Below are positions 36,153 to 45,379 of a stretch of 64,000 bases of DNA, one piece after another. Origin of the DNA: CAKZNE01 sp963976435 (GTDB lineage Bacteria; Bacteroidota; Bacteroidia; Flavobacteriales; Schleiferiaceae); NCBI GenBank assembly GCA_963976435.1, contig CAXBKQ010000009.1:67523-131522 (forward strand), given 5' to 3'. A program made the translations under genes and the position numbers. The first letter of the stretch is position 1; every line of letters starts with the position of its first letter. A model generated the notes under the pieces. That model worked only from the letters and a program-made list of their open reading frames with translations. It searched no databases and was not told the DNA's origin.

Positions 36153-36940
36153 AGGATTACAGAGGCTATAGAGAATATACCAATCGCGAAGCAATAAAGG
36201 GCAAAAAAGTTAAGATTGAATTTTTTTACAATATCAATCATCCAATTACAAGCCCAAAGTCCGGTAATAAAAGCTGCCCCAAAAGCCAATAGCAAATTCA
36301 TAGAATCCGCAGTTCCAGAACTTAAGGCACCATCCATAATATCTTTTAAGATTTTACCAAAAATTAGTGGTACTACCATCAAAAATGAAAATCGTGCAGC
36401 CTTTTCTCGATCTACTTTTAAGAGTACAGAGGTGGAAATAGTGGCTCCACTTCTACTTATTCCGGGAAGAATTGCAATGGCTTGTGCAATTCCGATAATG
36501 ATGGCATCTTTTCTTGAAACTTCGCGTTTTCCAGGTTTAGCATTATTGGCAAAAAACAATAAAAATCCAGTTACTAAAAGCATGGCTCCAACCAATAGAA
36601 CATTTCCTGTAAATAAATTTTCAATTTGCTCTTCAAATAATAGTCCAACCAAGGCCGCTGGAATCATTGAAATTACAATTCTCAAGCTAAACTGGAATTC
36701 CTCATTAGACTTGAATTTGAAAAGACCTTTAACAATATGAATAACTTCGTGGCGGTAAATAACCATGGTAGCCAATGCGGTTGCGAAATGCACCACTACG
36801 GTAAACATCATACCTTCCTCAGGAACGCTATTGTCTCCTAAAAGGTGTTTGGCAAGTTCAAGGTGACCACTACTACTTACAGGTAGAAATTCTGTAAGAC
36901 CTTGAATGATTCCAAGGATAATAGCTTCTATTTTATTCAT
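36149..36940 (-). CDS. uppP: Undecaprenyl-diphosphate phosphatase
   Basis: 263 aa, about eight transmembrane helices. The two catalytic stretches are present: TEFLPVSSSGHL near the N-terminus and PGISRSGATIS in the middle. It recycles the carrier lipid undecaprenyl phosphate for peptidoglycan and glycan export. The start overlaps the DUF3098 gene by 8 nt, and the stop overlaps the truB start. Confidence 0.95.
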   Translation of the reverse strand: MNKIEAIILGIIQGLTEFLPVSSSGHLELAKHLLGDNSVPEEGMMFTVVVHFATALATMVIYRHEVIHIVKGLFKFKSNEEFQFSLRIVISMIPAALVGLLFEEQIENLFTGNVLLVGAMLLVTGFLLFFANNAKPGKREVSRKDAIIIGIAQAIAILPGISRSGATISTSVLLKVDREKAARFSFLMVVPLIFGKILKDIMDGALSSGTADSMNLLLAFGAAFITGLWACNWMIDIVKKFNLNFFALYCFAIGIFSIASVIL

Positions 36941-37163
36941 CTCCTGGTTTTGACATTATAGCAAAAACTTCTACTAAAAGGCCGGCTAAGATAAAAATTG
37001 GTGCCCAAATGAGCCTTTGAGGTGAAAATATTTCGGGATTGAAAACATTTGGATCATCACTTCCTCCACCAATCATTAGAATATAACCGATAGTCATAAG
37101 TACAACTCCAACAACCATTAATAGGTAGTTTTTCTTTCCAAAAACAAAATTCTGCTTTTCCAT
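36933..37163 (-). CDS. DUF3098 small membrane protein
   Basis: 76 aa from the ATG at 37163; a TTG at 37172 overlapping the ftsX stop is the alternative. Two hydrophobic helices (LLMVVGVVLMTIGYILM and APIFILAGLLVEVFAIM) flank a short loop. The DUF3098 family is typical of Bacteroidota and usually sits between ftsX and uppP, as here. Function unknown; context suggests envelope assembly or division. Confidence 0.85.
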   Translation of the reverse strand: MEKQNFVFGKKNYLLMVVGVVLMTIGYILMIGGGSDDPNVFNPEIFSPQRLIWAPIFILAGLLVEVFAIMSKPGDE

Positions 37164-37168
37164 AATCG

Positions 37169-38047
37169 TCAAAAATATAGTTGATCTGTTTTTAATTTCA
37201 GATACTTTTTAAGGGCAAAAAAGGTACATGTCATGGAGATAAATATCCCCATTATTAATACTCCTGCAAACAAAATGGCAATTAGTTTACTATCGTTCAT
37301 TACCGCCACATCAGGATAGGTATTAATAGTATAATACAAAAGGCCAAAAATAAATGAACAAGCAATGATACCACCAATTAATCCATGTTGGAAACTCCTC
37401 CAAATAAAGGGTCTCTGGATAAATGTTTTGTTGGCTCCTACCAATTGCATAGTTTTAATTAAAAACCTTTTGGAATAAATAGATAGTCTTATAGAACTAT
37501 TAATTAAACCAATGGCTATTAAACTGAGCAATATGCACCCAACAATTAAAATAAGTCCTATTCTTTCGATATTATCGTTCATCAACTGGATGAGCGGTTT
37601 GTCGTAGACAACTTCACTAACTAAATTATTTGCTGCAAACTCCTGTTCTAGCTCCTTTAATTTTTCTGGAATTACAAATTCTGCTTTGAGTTTTAATTCA
37701 ATGGTGTTTAGGAGGGGGTTATATCCTAAAAATTCAATAAAATCCTCTTCTAGTTCGAGTTTCAATTCTTCTGCCGCTTCCTCTTTGGAAATATATTCGC
37801 TTCCTTTTACATATTCAGATAAATCCAAACTTTTTTGAAATTGTTTTACCTCCACCTCTGAAGCATCATCCTTCAAAAGTAAATTAATAGCGAAATTTTC
37901 TTTTACTTCTTTTGATATACTCTCGGCATTGAGCAGGAGTAAGCCGAACAATCCTAGAACAAAAAGTACCAAGGAAATACTTATTACCACAGAGGCATAA
38001 GAGGATCTTAACCTTCTTCGAGTATATTTTTCAGGATTGTTTGCCAT
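37169..38047 (-). CDS. ftsX: Cell division protein FtsX
   Basis: 292 aa. One transmembrane helix near residues 20-40, a periplasmic domain to about 165, then three helices at the C-terminus, as in FtsX. With the ATPase FtsE it forms an ABC-like complex that activates cell-wall hydrolases at the septum. ftsE is not in the window. It begins a four-gene operon that ends in truB. Confidence 0.9.
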   Translation of the reverse strand: MANNPEKYTRRRLRSSYASVVISISLVLFVLGLFGLLLLNAESISKEVKENFAINLLLKDDASEVEVKQFQKSLDLSEYVKGSEYISKEEAAEELKLELEEDFIEFLGYNPLLNTIELKLKAEFVIPEKLKELEQEFAANNLVSEVVYDKPLIQLMNDNIERIGLILIVGCILLSLIAIGLINSSIRLSIYSKRFLIKTMQLVGANKTFIQRPFIWRSFQHGLIGGIIACSFIFGLLYYTINTYPDVAVMNDSKLIAILFAGVLIMGIFISMTCTFFALKKYLKLKTDQLYF

Positions 38048-38151
38048 TTTTCTTTTATGGACGGCTAAATTAATAAAAAATGATCCGCTACAATTTAATA
38101 ATGTCGTTAATGAAATCTAAAAAGGATTTCGAGAATAATAAGCCTTTGTTA

Positions 38152-38219
38152 AAGATTCTTAAGTCCCTTAAATTATCGGATAAGATTTTAACAAATCTAT
38201 CTTAACAGAAAGATCTTAA
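38152..38219. repeat. Three spaced AAGAT..TTAA motifs
   Basis: AAGATTCTTAAG at 38152, AAGATTTTAAC at 38182 and AAGATCTTAA at 38210, spaced 28-30 nt, in the 181-232 nt divergent gap between ftsX and the gene at 38280. Possibly regulator sites; chance is possible in AT-rich DNA. Confidence 0.25.
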
Positions 38220-38279
38220 AGGACATATTTGACTGGGCAACAATGCTATTTTAGCCTTACTAACAAAACTCTACTAATA

Positions 38280-39779
38280 GTGAAGAAGCTCGTCTTCAAA
38301 ATTTTATTTCTAATTATCATCCTCATACCCCTTTGGAGCTTTTTGCTTTGGTGGTTCTGGCCCAGTAGTAGTTTTTCTGCACTGGTGATGGATAAAAGTG
38401 ATGGATCGTTTCAAGATCAGAGGCAAGCGTCTCATTGGATTTTCAACAATGAAAAAATTAAAAATGAAAATTTAGGGAATCCTACAAATCAAGAATTGGA
38501 TTCAGAGTTTTCTAATTTGGATCAACTAAAAGCTGAGCAAATCGATAGTTTGGCTGAGGAATTAGAAATGATCTATTACGTTGAGGTTTCAGATAAGGTT
38601 CCTCATCAGTTTTCGCAAGACACTTTAAATTCTCTAGACAGTTCCCAAAGTTCTTCCTTGAGTTTAGGGGATATTAGGTTATTGAAAAAGATGAAGGGTG
38701 ATTCCAAGCTGCTAATTGCAGAGTTTAATGCCCTTCTCAATCCCATTTCAGATGGATCTAAACGAGAGCTGGAAAATATTTTCCAATTAAATTTTAAAGG
38801 TTGGATTGGAAAATATTTTGAGAATATTTCGGCGACAAATCCGGAAATTCCACTTTGGATTAAGGAAGCCTATAAAGAGTTTTGGAATGAAGAGTATGCC
38901 TTTCCAGATAATGAAGGTGTAATCCTTTGTCACCAAAGTGGTAAAATTGTGGTTTTGGAATTGGGAGAAAGTTTGATCAATGCCCTACCTATGGTTCATG
39001 CCGACCTTAGTAATATGGAAAAATACCAATTGCCAAATTTTGCCGCTTTCCCATTTTGGTTTGATATTAATGAAGCCCAAAATGAGGAGGATGTTATTGC
39101 AACATTTAAGATTCAAACCAATAAAAAGGGAGATTCTATTCTTCACAAACATGGAATTCCCAATAAATTTCCGGCCATAATCGGCCCCTCAAATTCGAGC
39201 TTTAACTATTACTTTTGTGGTGACTTTGCGGACAATCCTGTTTTAAAAAGACTATCCTATTTTAAAGGTGTTGGTCTTATCTCTAGGTTGCTTTATACCG
39301 TTGGTGATAAATCAGATAGAAAGGCCTTTTTCTGGAATTTCTATAGACCCTTAATGATCAATATCCTTGACCAATACCGGAACCAAGAAGAAAACATCAA
39401 TGATTTGGATAGTTTAAATGCTGTAGATTCGATTCCGCCTGTCTTGGATGATTATCAAAATAGAGACTCCTTAATGGAAGATTCAGAGGAATTGGATAGT
39501 CTTAACAATATTTCCAATGATGAACTTGAACAAGATTATCCGGCAAGAGTGGAAAATAATGGCCAAGGCTGGAGGATTGTTATTGCAAGTTTAAAATCAG
39601 AGGAAGGAACGAAGCGATATTTAAAAGAGCTAAACAATCCGCAGATTTCTGCAGTTTGGGTTGATTTTTTAGAGACCAATAGAATCACATTTGGGCCATT
39701 TTCAAATCTTGGGGAAGCGCAAATAAAATATCAAGAGGTATTAAGTGCATTCCCCGAAGCTTGGATGATAAAGTTCTAA
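38280..39779 (+). CDS. Membrane-anchored protein with C-terminal SPOR domain
   Basis: 499 aa from a GTG at 38280 (giving MKKLVFKILFLII); the TTG at 38229 is the alternative. One transmembrane helix (residues about 7-27), then a large periplasmic region with no known domain (about 60-370, including a GVILCHQSGKIVVLELG strand pair), an acidic Asp/Ser linker (about 375-415), and a C-terminal SPOR-like domain (WRIVIASLKSEEGTKRYLKEL). SPOR domains bind denuded peptidoglycan at division sites. It is divergent from ftsX, which supports a division or cell-wall role, but this is inference. Confidence 0.72.
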   Translation: MKKLVFKILFLIIILIPLWSFLLWWFWPSSSFSALVMDKSDGSFQDQRQASHWIFNNEKIKNENLGNPTNQELDSEFSNLDQLKAEQIDSLAEELEMIYYVEVSDKVPHQFSQDTLNSLDSSQSSSLSLGDIRLLKKMKGDSKLLIAEFNALLNPISDGSKRELENIFQLNFKGWIGKYFENISATNPEIPLWIKEAYKEFWNEEYAFPDNEGVILCHQSGKIVVLELGESLINALPMVHADLSNMEKYQLPNFAAFPFWFDINEAQNEEDVIATFKIQTNKKGDSILHKHGIPNKFPAIIGPSNSSFNYYFCGDFADNPVLKRLSYFKGVGLISRLLYTVGDKSDRKAFFWNFYRPLMINILDQYRNQEENINDLDSLNAVDSIPPVLDDYQNRDSLMEDSEELDSLNNISNDELEQDYPARVENNGQGWRIVIASLKSEEGTKRYLKELNNPQISAVWVDFLETNRITFGPFSNLGEAQIKYQEVLSAFPEAWMIKF

Positions 39780-39817
39780 TTCATAGATTCCTAATTTCTT
39801 AATTTGGGAGTATACTT

Positions 39818-40585
39818 ATGAATATTGCAGTTTTTTCAGGTGCCGGTATGAGCGCTGAAAGTGGTTTAAAAACCTTTAGGGATAATAATGGTCTCTGGGA
39901 GGAATACAATGTTTACGAAGTTGCCACTCCAGAGGCTTGGGGAAAAAATCCAAAACTAGTATTAGAATTTTACAATCAAAGGCGAAGACAATTGTTGGAT
40001 GCAAAACCAAATCCAGCGCATATTCTATTAGCGGATCTTGAGAAAGAACATCAGGTAAATATTATAACCCAGAATATTGACGACTTGCATGAAAGGTCTG
40101 GTTCTACTGATGTTTTACACCTACATGGAGAATTGAGAAAATCACAGAGCTCTAAATATCCAAATCTCGTTTATGAAATTCCAAATTGGGAATTGAAAAT
40201 TGGTGATGTATGTGAAAAGGGATTTCAATTGAGGCCAAATGTAGTATGGTTTGGGGAGCCCGTTCCTATGATGTACACAGCTGAAAAAATTGTTGCCGGA
40301 TGTGATCTTTTAATAGTAATTGGGACTTCCTTAAACGTTTATCCCGCTGCAGGATTGCTGCACTCAGTAAGTTCTAATACACCCATTTATGTAATAGACC
40401 CTGCAGATATTGATATTTCAGCTTATAAAAACTGTCGTCATATTCAAAAAAGTGCGAGTGATGGTTTAAAGAAATTAATTCACGACTTAGAATTCAATAC
40501 ATTATGGGGAAAAGAATATATATTGTTATATATTTGCAGTCTCAAAGAGGGGACATTAGTCCCCTCTTTTAGTAAGAGTATATGA
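39818..40585 (+). CDS. Sirtuin NAD-dependent deacylase, zinc module degenerate
   Basis: 255 aa. NAD-binding motif GAGMSAESGLKTFR (8-21), TQNIDDLHERSG (84-95), catalytic H103, and an IGTS motif in the second half. The YxxR motif (Y52, R55) seen in SIRT5/CobB deacylases that remove succinyl or malonyl groups is present. The small zinc module (about 108-140) normally has four cysteines; only C132 remains. It removes acyl groups from lysines using NAD. The frame runs about 32 residues past the usual end, through an intrinsic terminator, and its stop overlaps the rimP start (ATGA). Confidence 0.88.
   Translation: MNIAVFSGAGMSAESGLKTFRDNNGLWEEYNVYEVATPEAWGKNPKLVLEFYNQRRRQLLDAKPNPAHILLADLEKEHQVNIITQNIDDLHERSGSTDVLHLHGELRKSQSSKYPNLVYEIPNWELKIGDVCEKGFQLRPNVVWFGEPVPMMYTAEKIVAGCDLLIVIGTSLNVYPAAGLLHSVSSNTPIYVIDPADIDISAYKNCRHIQKSASDGLKKLIHDLEFNTLWGKEYILLYICSLKEGTLVPSFSKSI
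40529..40536 (+). promoter_or_regulatory. TATATTTG promoter box before rimP
   Basis: An exact TAnnTTTG match inside the 3' end of the sirtuin frame, 46 nt before the rimP ATG. A transcript from it would start at the hairpin at 40546. Confidence 0.45.
40544..40570 (+). terminator. Terminator or attenuator within the sirtuin 3' end
   Basis: A perfect 9-bp GC-rich stem, AGAGGGGAC with GTCCCCTCT, loop ATTA, then TTTT. It sits 11 nt before the rimP start and inside the sirtuin coding frame. Confidence 0.75.
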
Positions 40586-41046
40586 TCGATTCAGAGAAAG
40601 TTAAGGAACTAACAGAGGAAGCAATTGCTACCGAAGAGGGCTTTTTGATAGACCTGAAAATCAGTGCTGATGCGAAGATCAAGATTTTAGTAGACCATCT
40701 CGAAGGGATGAGCGTAGAAATGCTCATGCGAATAAGTAGACATGTTGAACACAATTTAGATCGCGAAGAAAATGACTTCGCTATTGAAGTTTCTTCTCCA
40801 GGTATTGATGTTCCCTTTAGCGTAAATCAACAGTATACTAAAAATATTGGGCGTCCGGTAATTATTACCCTGCTTGATGAAAGTAAGAAAAGTGGTGATT
40901 TGATTAAATTTGAGAATGAAGAAGTCACCATTAAATGGACTGAAAAAGTTCCTAAACCTGTCGGTAAAGGAAAAATGAAAGTTGACAGAGAGGAAGTAAT
41001 TCCTTTAAAAGAGATTAAAGAAACAATTTTAGAACTAAGATTTTAA
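40582..41046 (+). CDS. rimP: Ribosome maturation factor RimP
   Basis: 154 aa. The RimP pattern is clear: an N-terminal alpha/beta domain with a LMRISRHVE helix and the strongly conserved YALEVSSPG-like motif, here FAIEVSSPGID, followed by a small SH3-like domain. It helps assemble the 30S subunit. It is the first gene of the rimP-nusA-infB set, and its ATG overlaps the sirtuin stop. Confidence 0.94.
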   Translation: MIDSEKVKELTEEAIATEEGFLIDLKISADAKIKILVDHLEGMSVEMLMRISRHVEHNLDREENDFAIEVSSPGIDVPFSVNQQYTKNIGRPVIITLLDESKKSGDLIKFENEEVTIKWTEKVPKPVGKGKMKVDREEVIPLKEIKETILELRF

Positions 41047-41058
41047 AGATTTAAGAGA

Positions 41059-42294
41059 ATGGAAAATCAGGCTATCATAGAAAGTTTTTCCGAGTTTAAG
41101 GACGAGAAAAATATTGATAGGGTAACCTTAATGGCTATCATTGAGGAGGCTTTTCGTAATCAGCTACTTAAAAAATATGGTACTGATGAGAATTTTGATA
41201 TAATCGTAAACCCAGATAAGGGAGACCTTGAAATTTGGCAGAATAGAGTAATTGTTGCCGACGGTGAAGTTGAAGAAGATAATCTTGAAATTGAACTTTC
41301 AGAGGCCTTGAAAATTGAGCCAGATTTTGAAGTTGGCGAAGAAGTTTCTGAAGAGGTTAAGTTAATTGACCTTGGACGGAGATTTGTTTTGGCTTTCCGC
41401 CAGAATCTCGTTCAGAAAATTCAGGAACATGATAATGGAATCATCTACAAAAAATACAAAGACCTTGAAGGAGAGATTCTTACTGGAGAAATTCACCACG
41501 TAAGACCTAGAGCTGTTATTATTTATGATGATGATCAAAACGAATTAGTTTTACCTAAAGATCAGCAAATCCAAGGGGATTTCTATAGAAAGGGTGATAC
41601 CGTCAGAGCAGTTGTAAAATCTGTAGACCTTAGAGGAAATAAGCCTGTTATTATCCTTTCTAGAACCAGTCCTAAATTTTTGGAAAAACTTTTTGAACAA
41701 GAAATTCCAGAGGTGTTTGATGGATTAATTGTAGTGAAAAAAGTGGTTCGTGAACCAGGTGATAAGGCCAAAGTTGCAGTTGAATCTTATGATGATAGAA
41801 TAGACCCAGTTGGGGCTTGTGTTGGAATGAAAGGAAGTAGAATTCACAGTATTGTTCGTGAATTAGGTAATGAAAATATTGATGTAATTAATTACACCAG
41901 CAATAACCAATTGTTTGTTCAAAGAGCTTTGAGCCCAGCAAAAATCACCTCAATTACTTTAGATGAGGAGAATTTAAAAGCAGAAGTTTTCCTAAAACCA
42001 GACCAAGTTTCTTTGGCTATTGGTAAAAAGGGGATGAACATTAAATTAGCAGGACAGCTAACCGGTTATGAAATCGATGTTTATCGTGATGTAGATGAGG
42101 ATGAGGATATCGAATTAACAGAATTCGCAGATGAAATCGAAGACTGGATTATTATTGAATTAAAAGCTAAGGGTTGTGATACTGCTCGCAGTGTACTAGA
42201 TTTAAGTGTTGAAGAACTTGTATCTAGAACAGACCTCGAAGAAGAAACTATCGAGGAAGTGAGAGGTATACTTCGATCCGAATTTGAAGAATAA
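41059..42294 (+). CDS. nusA: Transcription termination/antitermination protein NusA
   Basis: 411 aa: an N-terminal RNA-polymerase-binding domain (1-125), an S1 domain (about 130-200) and two KH domains (about 200-345; motifs GACVGMKGSRIHSI and LAIGKKGMNIKLA), with a short C-terminal region (YEIDVYRD onward). NusA binds RNA polymerase and nascent RNA hairpins and tunes pausing and termination. In E. coli it affects its own operon; the hairpin upstream of rimP invites the same idea here. Confidence 0.96.
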   Translation: MENQAIIESFSEFKDEKNIDRVTLMAIIEEAFRNQLLKKYGTDENFDIIVNPDKGDLEIWQNRVIVADGEVEEDNLEIELSEALKIEPDFEVGEEVSEEVKLIDLGRRFVLAFRQNLVQKIQEHDNGIIYKKYKDLEGEILTGEIHHVRPRAVIIYDDDQNELVLPKDQQIQGDFYRKGDTVRAVVKSVDLRGNKPVIILSRTSPKFLEKLFEQEIPEVFDGLIVVKKVVREPGDKAKVAVESYDDRIDPVGACVGMKGSRIHSIVRELGNENIDVINYTSNNQLFVQRALSPAKITSITLDEENLKAEVFLKPDQVSLAIGKKGMNIKLAGQLTGYEIDVYRDVDEDEDIELTEFADEIEDWIIIELKAKGCDTARSVLDLSVEELVSRTDLEEETIEEVRGILRSEFEE

Positions 42295-42308
42295 AGGAAA
42301 CCAAGTTT

Positions 42309-45300
42309 ATGGCAGAAAAGTCTCTAAGACTTAGTCAATTAGCAAAAGAGTGTAACACTGGTGTAAGCACCGTGATGGACTTTTTAGCTGAGCAGGGCCT
42401 CGATGAAAAGATGAGACCCACCACCAAGATTAGTGAGGAATATATTCAGCTCACCCTGGAGAAGTTTGCCCCAGATAAAGCGAGAAAGGAAGCCTCCGAA
42501 AAGGTGAGTCAACAGAAAAAAGAGGAAAAAGAAGCCCTACGTGCGGAGAAGGAAGGTTCAACACCAGAAGTGGTGGAAGATTCTCCTGCCGCAGAGGAAA
42601 AACTGATCAAAGGAAGGGCCGGTGAATTATCAGGGCCTAAAATGATCGGTAAAATCGATTTGGATAAACCTGTAGCCAGTCCTCCAGAACCTCAATCCAA
42701 AGAAGCTGAAAAGCCAAAAGAGGAAATTCCACAAGAACCTCCTGCAGCTGAAACTCCAAGTCCTAAACCTGATTCTAAAACTGAAGCTGTTGCCGAATCT
42801 CCAGTAGAAGCGGAAAAACCGGAAGCCAAGGAAGATAAAATAGAAGAAGCCAAACCTGAACAAGCTAAACCTGAGCCTAAACCTGAACCTGTAGAGGAAA
42901 AGGAAAAAGAAGAAGTAAAGCCTGCAGCGAAAGCTGAAACCAAGGTTGCGGATGAGAAAAAGCTTGAAGTAAAAGAAGAGGTAAAACCTGAAATAACTGA
43001 AAGCCCTGCTGAAAAGACCGAAGCAGCCGAAAAGCCAGAAACTGAGGCAATTAAAACCGAGGACAGTAAAGCCTCTGAAGAAGTTGCTGAAGAAGCAACC
43101 GAGGGTAGTGGTGATGGAAAGATTACTACCAAATTTCAAAAACTTTCTGGACCTAAATTTACCGGTGAAAAGGTAGATCTCAGCAAATTTGAAAAACCCA
43201 AAAAGAAAAAGGTTGCTAGCAGTGCAGATAGCAAAACTAGCCCTGGGAAAAAGCGACAAAGAAAAAGGATAGTTAAGCCCGGTGAGTCGAATACAAATAC
43301 CGGCGGCAATAGATCAACAAATGCCGGAGGTGGAAATAGAGGTCCCCAAAGACCAGGAGCAGGAAATCGCGGTAGAGGTCGCAAGCAAGAACCAAAAAGA
43401 GAATTAACACCAGAGGAAATCCAAAAGCAAATCAAGGAAACTCTTGAAAAGCTTACCGGTGGTGGTAAAAAGAATAAAGGCGCAAAGCTTAGAAGAGATA
43501 AAAGAGACAGGCATAAGGAGCAACAAGCTCTTGATGAACTTCGTCAGGAAGAAGAAAGCAAAACTATTAAGGTAACAGAATTTGTAACCGTTAGTGAGCT
43601 GGCAAACATGATGAATGTTTCCGTAAATGAAATTATTTCTGCATGTATGTCTCTTGGGATGATGGTAACCATGAATCAAAGATTAGATGGTGAAACTCTA
43701 AACATTGTTGCCGAAGAATTTGGATATACCGTAGAATTTGTAAGTGCCGATGTAACAGATGCCATGGAGGTAATTGAAGATGCTGAAGAGGATCTTGTAC
43801 CTAGAGCACCAATTGTTACTGTAATGGGTCACGTAGATCATGGTAAAACCTCACTTTTGGATTATGTTAGAAAGGCAAATGTTATTGCCGGTGAATCTGG
43901 AGGAATAACCCAGCATATTGGAGCCTATTCTGTACAATTAGAAGGTGGGCAGCATATTACTTTCCTTGATACTCCTGGTCACGAAGCTTTTACAGCGATG
44001 AGGGCAAGGGGAGCGAAAGTTACAGATATTGCAATTATTGTAATTGCTGCAGATGATGATGTAATGCCTCAAACGAAAGAGGCTATTAGTCATGCCCAAG
44101 CTGCTCAAGTGCCTATCGTATTTGCTATTAATAAAGTAGATAGAGAAAGTGCAAACCCAGAAAGGATTAAAGAATCCTTAGCTCAAATGAACTTGTTAGT
44201 AGAAGATTGGGGTGGAAAAGTTCAGTCTCAAGAGATTTCTGCAAAAACAGGTTTGGGAATTGATGAACTTTTAGAAAAGGTATTACTAGAATCTGAATTA
44301 CTAGAGCTAAAAGCCAATCCAGATAGGAATTCTAATGGTACTATCGTTGAGGCTTCCCTAGATAAAGGAAGAGGATATTTAGCAACGATTTTAGTTCAAA
44401 ATGGAACTTTGAAAATCGGAGATTATGTATTAGCAGGCCAATATAGTGGTAAGGTAAGAGCCATGTTGGATGAAAGAGGACATAGGTTAAAAGAAGCCGG
44501 CCCTGCCCAGCCAGTGAGTATTCTTGGGCTAGATGGAGCTCCACAAGCAGGTGATACTTTCACTGTAATGGATGACGAAAAGGAAGCAAAAAATATTGCA
44601 GCCAAGCGTACTCAATTACAACGTGAGCAAAGTGCTAGAAGTCAAAAGAACCTTACTCTAGAAGAAATAGGAAGACGTTTGGCAATTGGAGATTTCCAAG
44701 AGTTGAATATTATTGTAAAAGGGGATGTGGATGGTTCTATTGAAGCATTGGCAGATTCTTTACAAAAGCTTTCTACAGAAGAAATACAAGTAAATATTAT
44801 TCACAAAGCTGTAGGGCAAATTAGTGAATCCGATATTTTATTAGCAGCAGCATCTGATGCTATTATTGTAGGTTTCCAAGTAAGGCCATCTGCTAGTGCA
44901 AGAAAAGTTGCAGAACGTGAAAATGTTGATATTAGATTGTACTCTATTATTTATGCTGCTATAGATGAGATTAAGGATGCTATGGAAGGTATGCTCTCTC
45001 CAGATGTGAAAGAGGAAATCGTTTGTAATGTTGAGGTTCGCGAAACTTTCAAAATTTCTAAAGTTGGAACCATTGCAGGGTGTTTTGTTCTGGATGGTAC
45101 TATTACCAGAAACACAAGAATTCGCTTAATACGTGATGGAGTTGTTGTTTATACTGGTGAACTAGGTTCTTTAAAACGCTTTAAAGACGATGTTAAGGAG
45201 GTGAAGAAAGGTTATGAATGTGGATTGAACATCGATAAGTTTAATGATATTAAAATTGGAGATATCATTGAAGGTTTTGAAGAAGTAGAAGTGAAAAAGA

Positions 45301-45311
45301 CCCTAAGTTAA
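42309..45311 (+). CDS. infB: Translation initiation factor IF-2
   Basis: 1000 aa. An N-terminal IF2-N-like helix (MAEKSLRLSQLAKECN) is followed by about 350 residues of low-complexity Lys/Glu/Pro sequence (residues about 60-300) and Gly/Arg/Asn-rich stretches near 340. The GTPase domain begins near residue 500, with G1 GHVDHGKT, G3 DTPGHEAF and G4 NKVD, followed by domains II-IV. It places initiator tRNA on the 30S subunit. The long disordered N-terminal part is typical of Bacteroidota IF-2. Confidence 0.96.
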   Translation: MAEKSLRLSQLAKECNTGVSTVMDFLAEQGLDEKMRPTTKISEEYIQLTLEKFAPDKARKEASEKVSQQKKEEKEALRAEKEGSTPEVVEDSPAAEEKLIKGRAGELSGPKMIGKIDLDKPVASPPEPQSKEAEKPKEEIPQEPPAAETPSPKPDSKTEAVAESPVEAEKPEAKEDKIEEAKPEQAKPEPKPEPVEEKEKEEVKPAAKAETKVADEKKLEVKEEVKPEITESPAEKTEAAEKPETEAIKTEDSKASEEVAEEATEGSGDGKITTKFQKLSGPKFTGEKVDLSKFEKPKKKKVASSADSKTSPGKKRQRKRIVKPGESNTNTGGNRSTNAGGGNRGPQRPGAGNRGRGRKQEPKRELTPEEIQKQIKETLEKLTGGGKKNKGAKLRRDKRDRHKEQQALDELRQEEESKTIKVTEFVTVSELANMMNVSVNEIISACMSLGMMVTMNQRLDGETLNIVAEEFGYTVEFVSADVTDAMEVIEDAEEDLVPRAPIVTVMGHVDHGKTSLLDYVRKANVIAGESGGITQHIGAYSVQLEGGQHITFLDTPGHEAFTAMRARGAKVTDIAIIVIAADDDVMPQTKEAISHAQAAQVPIVFAINKVDRESANPERIKESLAQMNLLVEDWGGKVQSQEISAKTGLGIDELLEKVLLESELLELKANPDRNSNGTIVEASLDKGRGYLATILVQNGTLKIGDYVLAGQYSGKVRAMLDERGHRLKEAGPAQPVSILGLDGAPQAGDTFTVMDDEKEAKNIAAKRTQLQREQSARSQKNLTLEEIGRRLAIGDFQELNIIVKGDVDGSIEALADSLQKLSTEEIQVNIIHKAVGQISESDILLAAASDAIIVGFQVRPSASARKVAERENVDIRLYSIIYAAIDEIKDAMEGMLSPDVKEEIVCNVEVRETFKISKVGTIAGCFVLDGTITRNTRIRLIRDGVVVYTGELGSLKRFKDDVKEVKKGYECGLNIDKFNDIKIGDIIEGFEEVEVKKTLS

Positions 45312-45330
45312 TAGGGATTTGATAAAGCAA

Positions 45331-45365
45331 AAAAAAACCTGATTCATTGAATCAGGTTTTTTTTT
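45331..45365. terminator. Bidirectional terminator between infB and the minus-strand gene
   Basis: Arms 45331-45345 and 45349-45363 (core CCTGATTC with GAATCAGG), loop ATT, A-run on one side and T-run on the other, so it works in both directions. Confidence 0.88.
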
Positions 45366-45379
45366 GTCTCCATTAGATT

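Noticed and set aside
36216..36740. 174-aa plus-strand frame
   Set aside because: Antisense shadow of uppP, with no domain of its own.
42700..43100. Repeat array in infB
   Set aside because: The AAACCTGAA-like repeats are low-complexity coding sequence for the disordered IF-2 linker, not a CRISPR or DNA repeat.
42630..43259. 209-aa minus-strand frame rich in Phe/Arg
   Set aside because: Shadow of the low-complexity Lys/Glu/Pro part of infB; composition mirrors the GAA/AAA codons.
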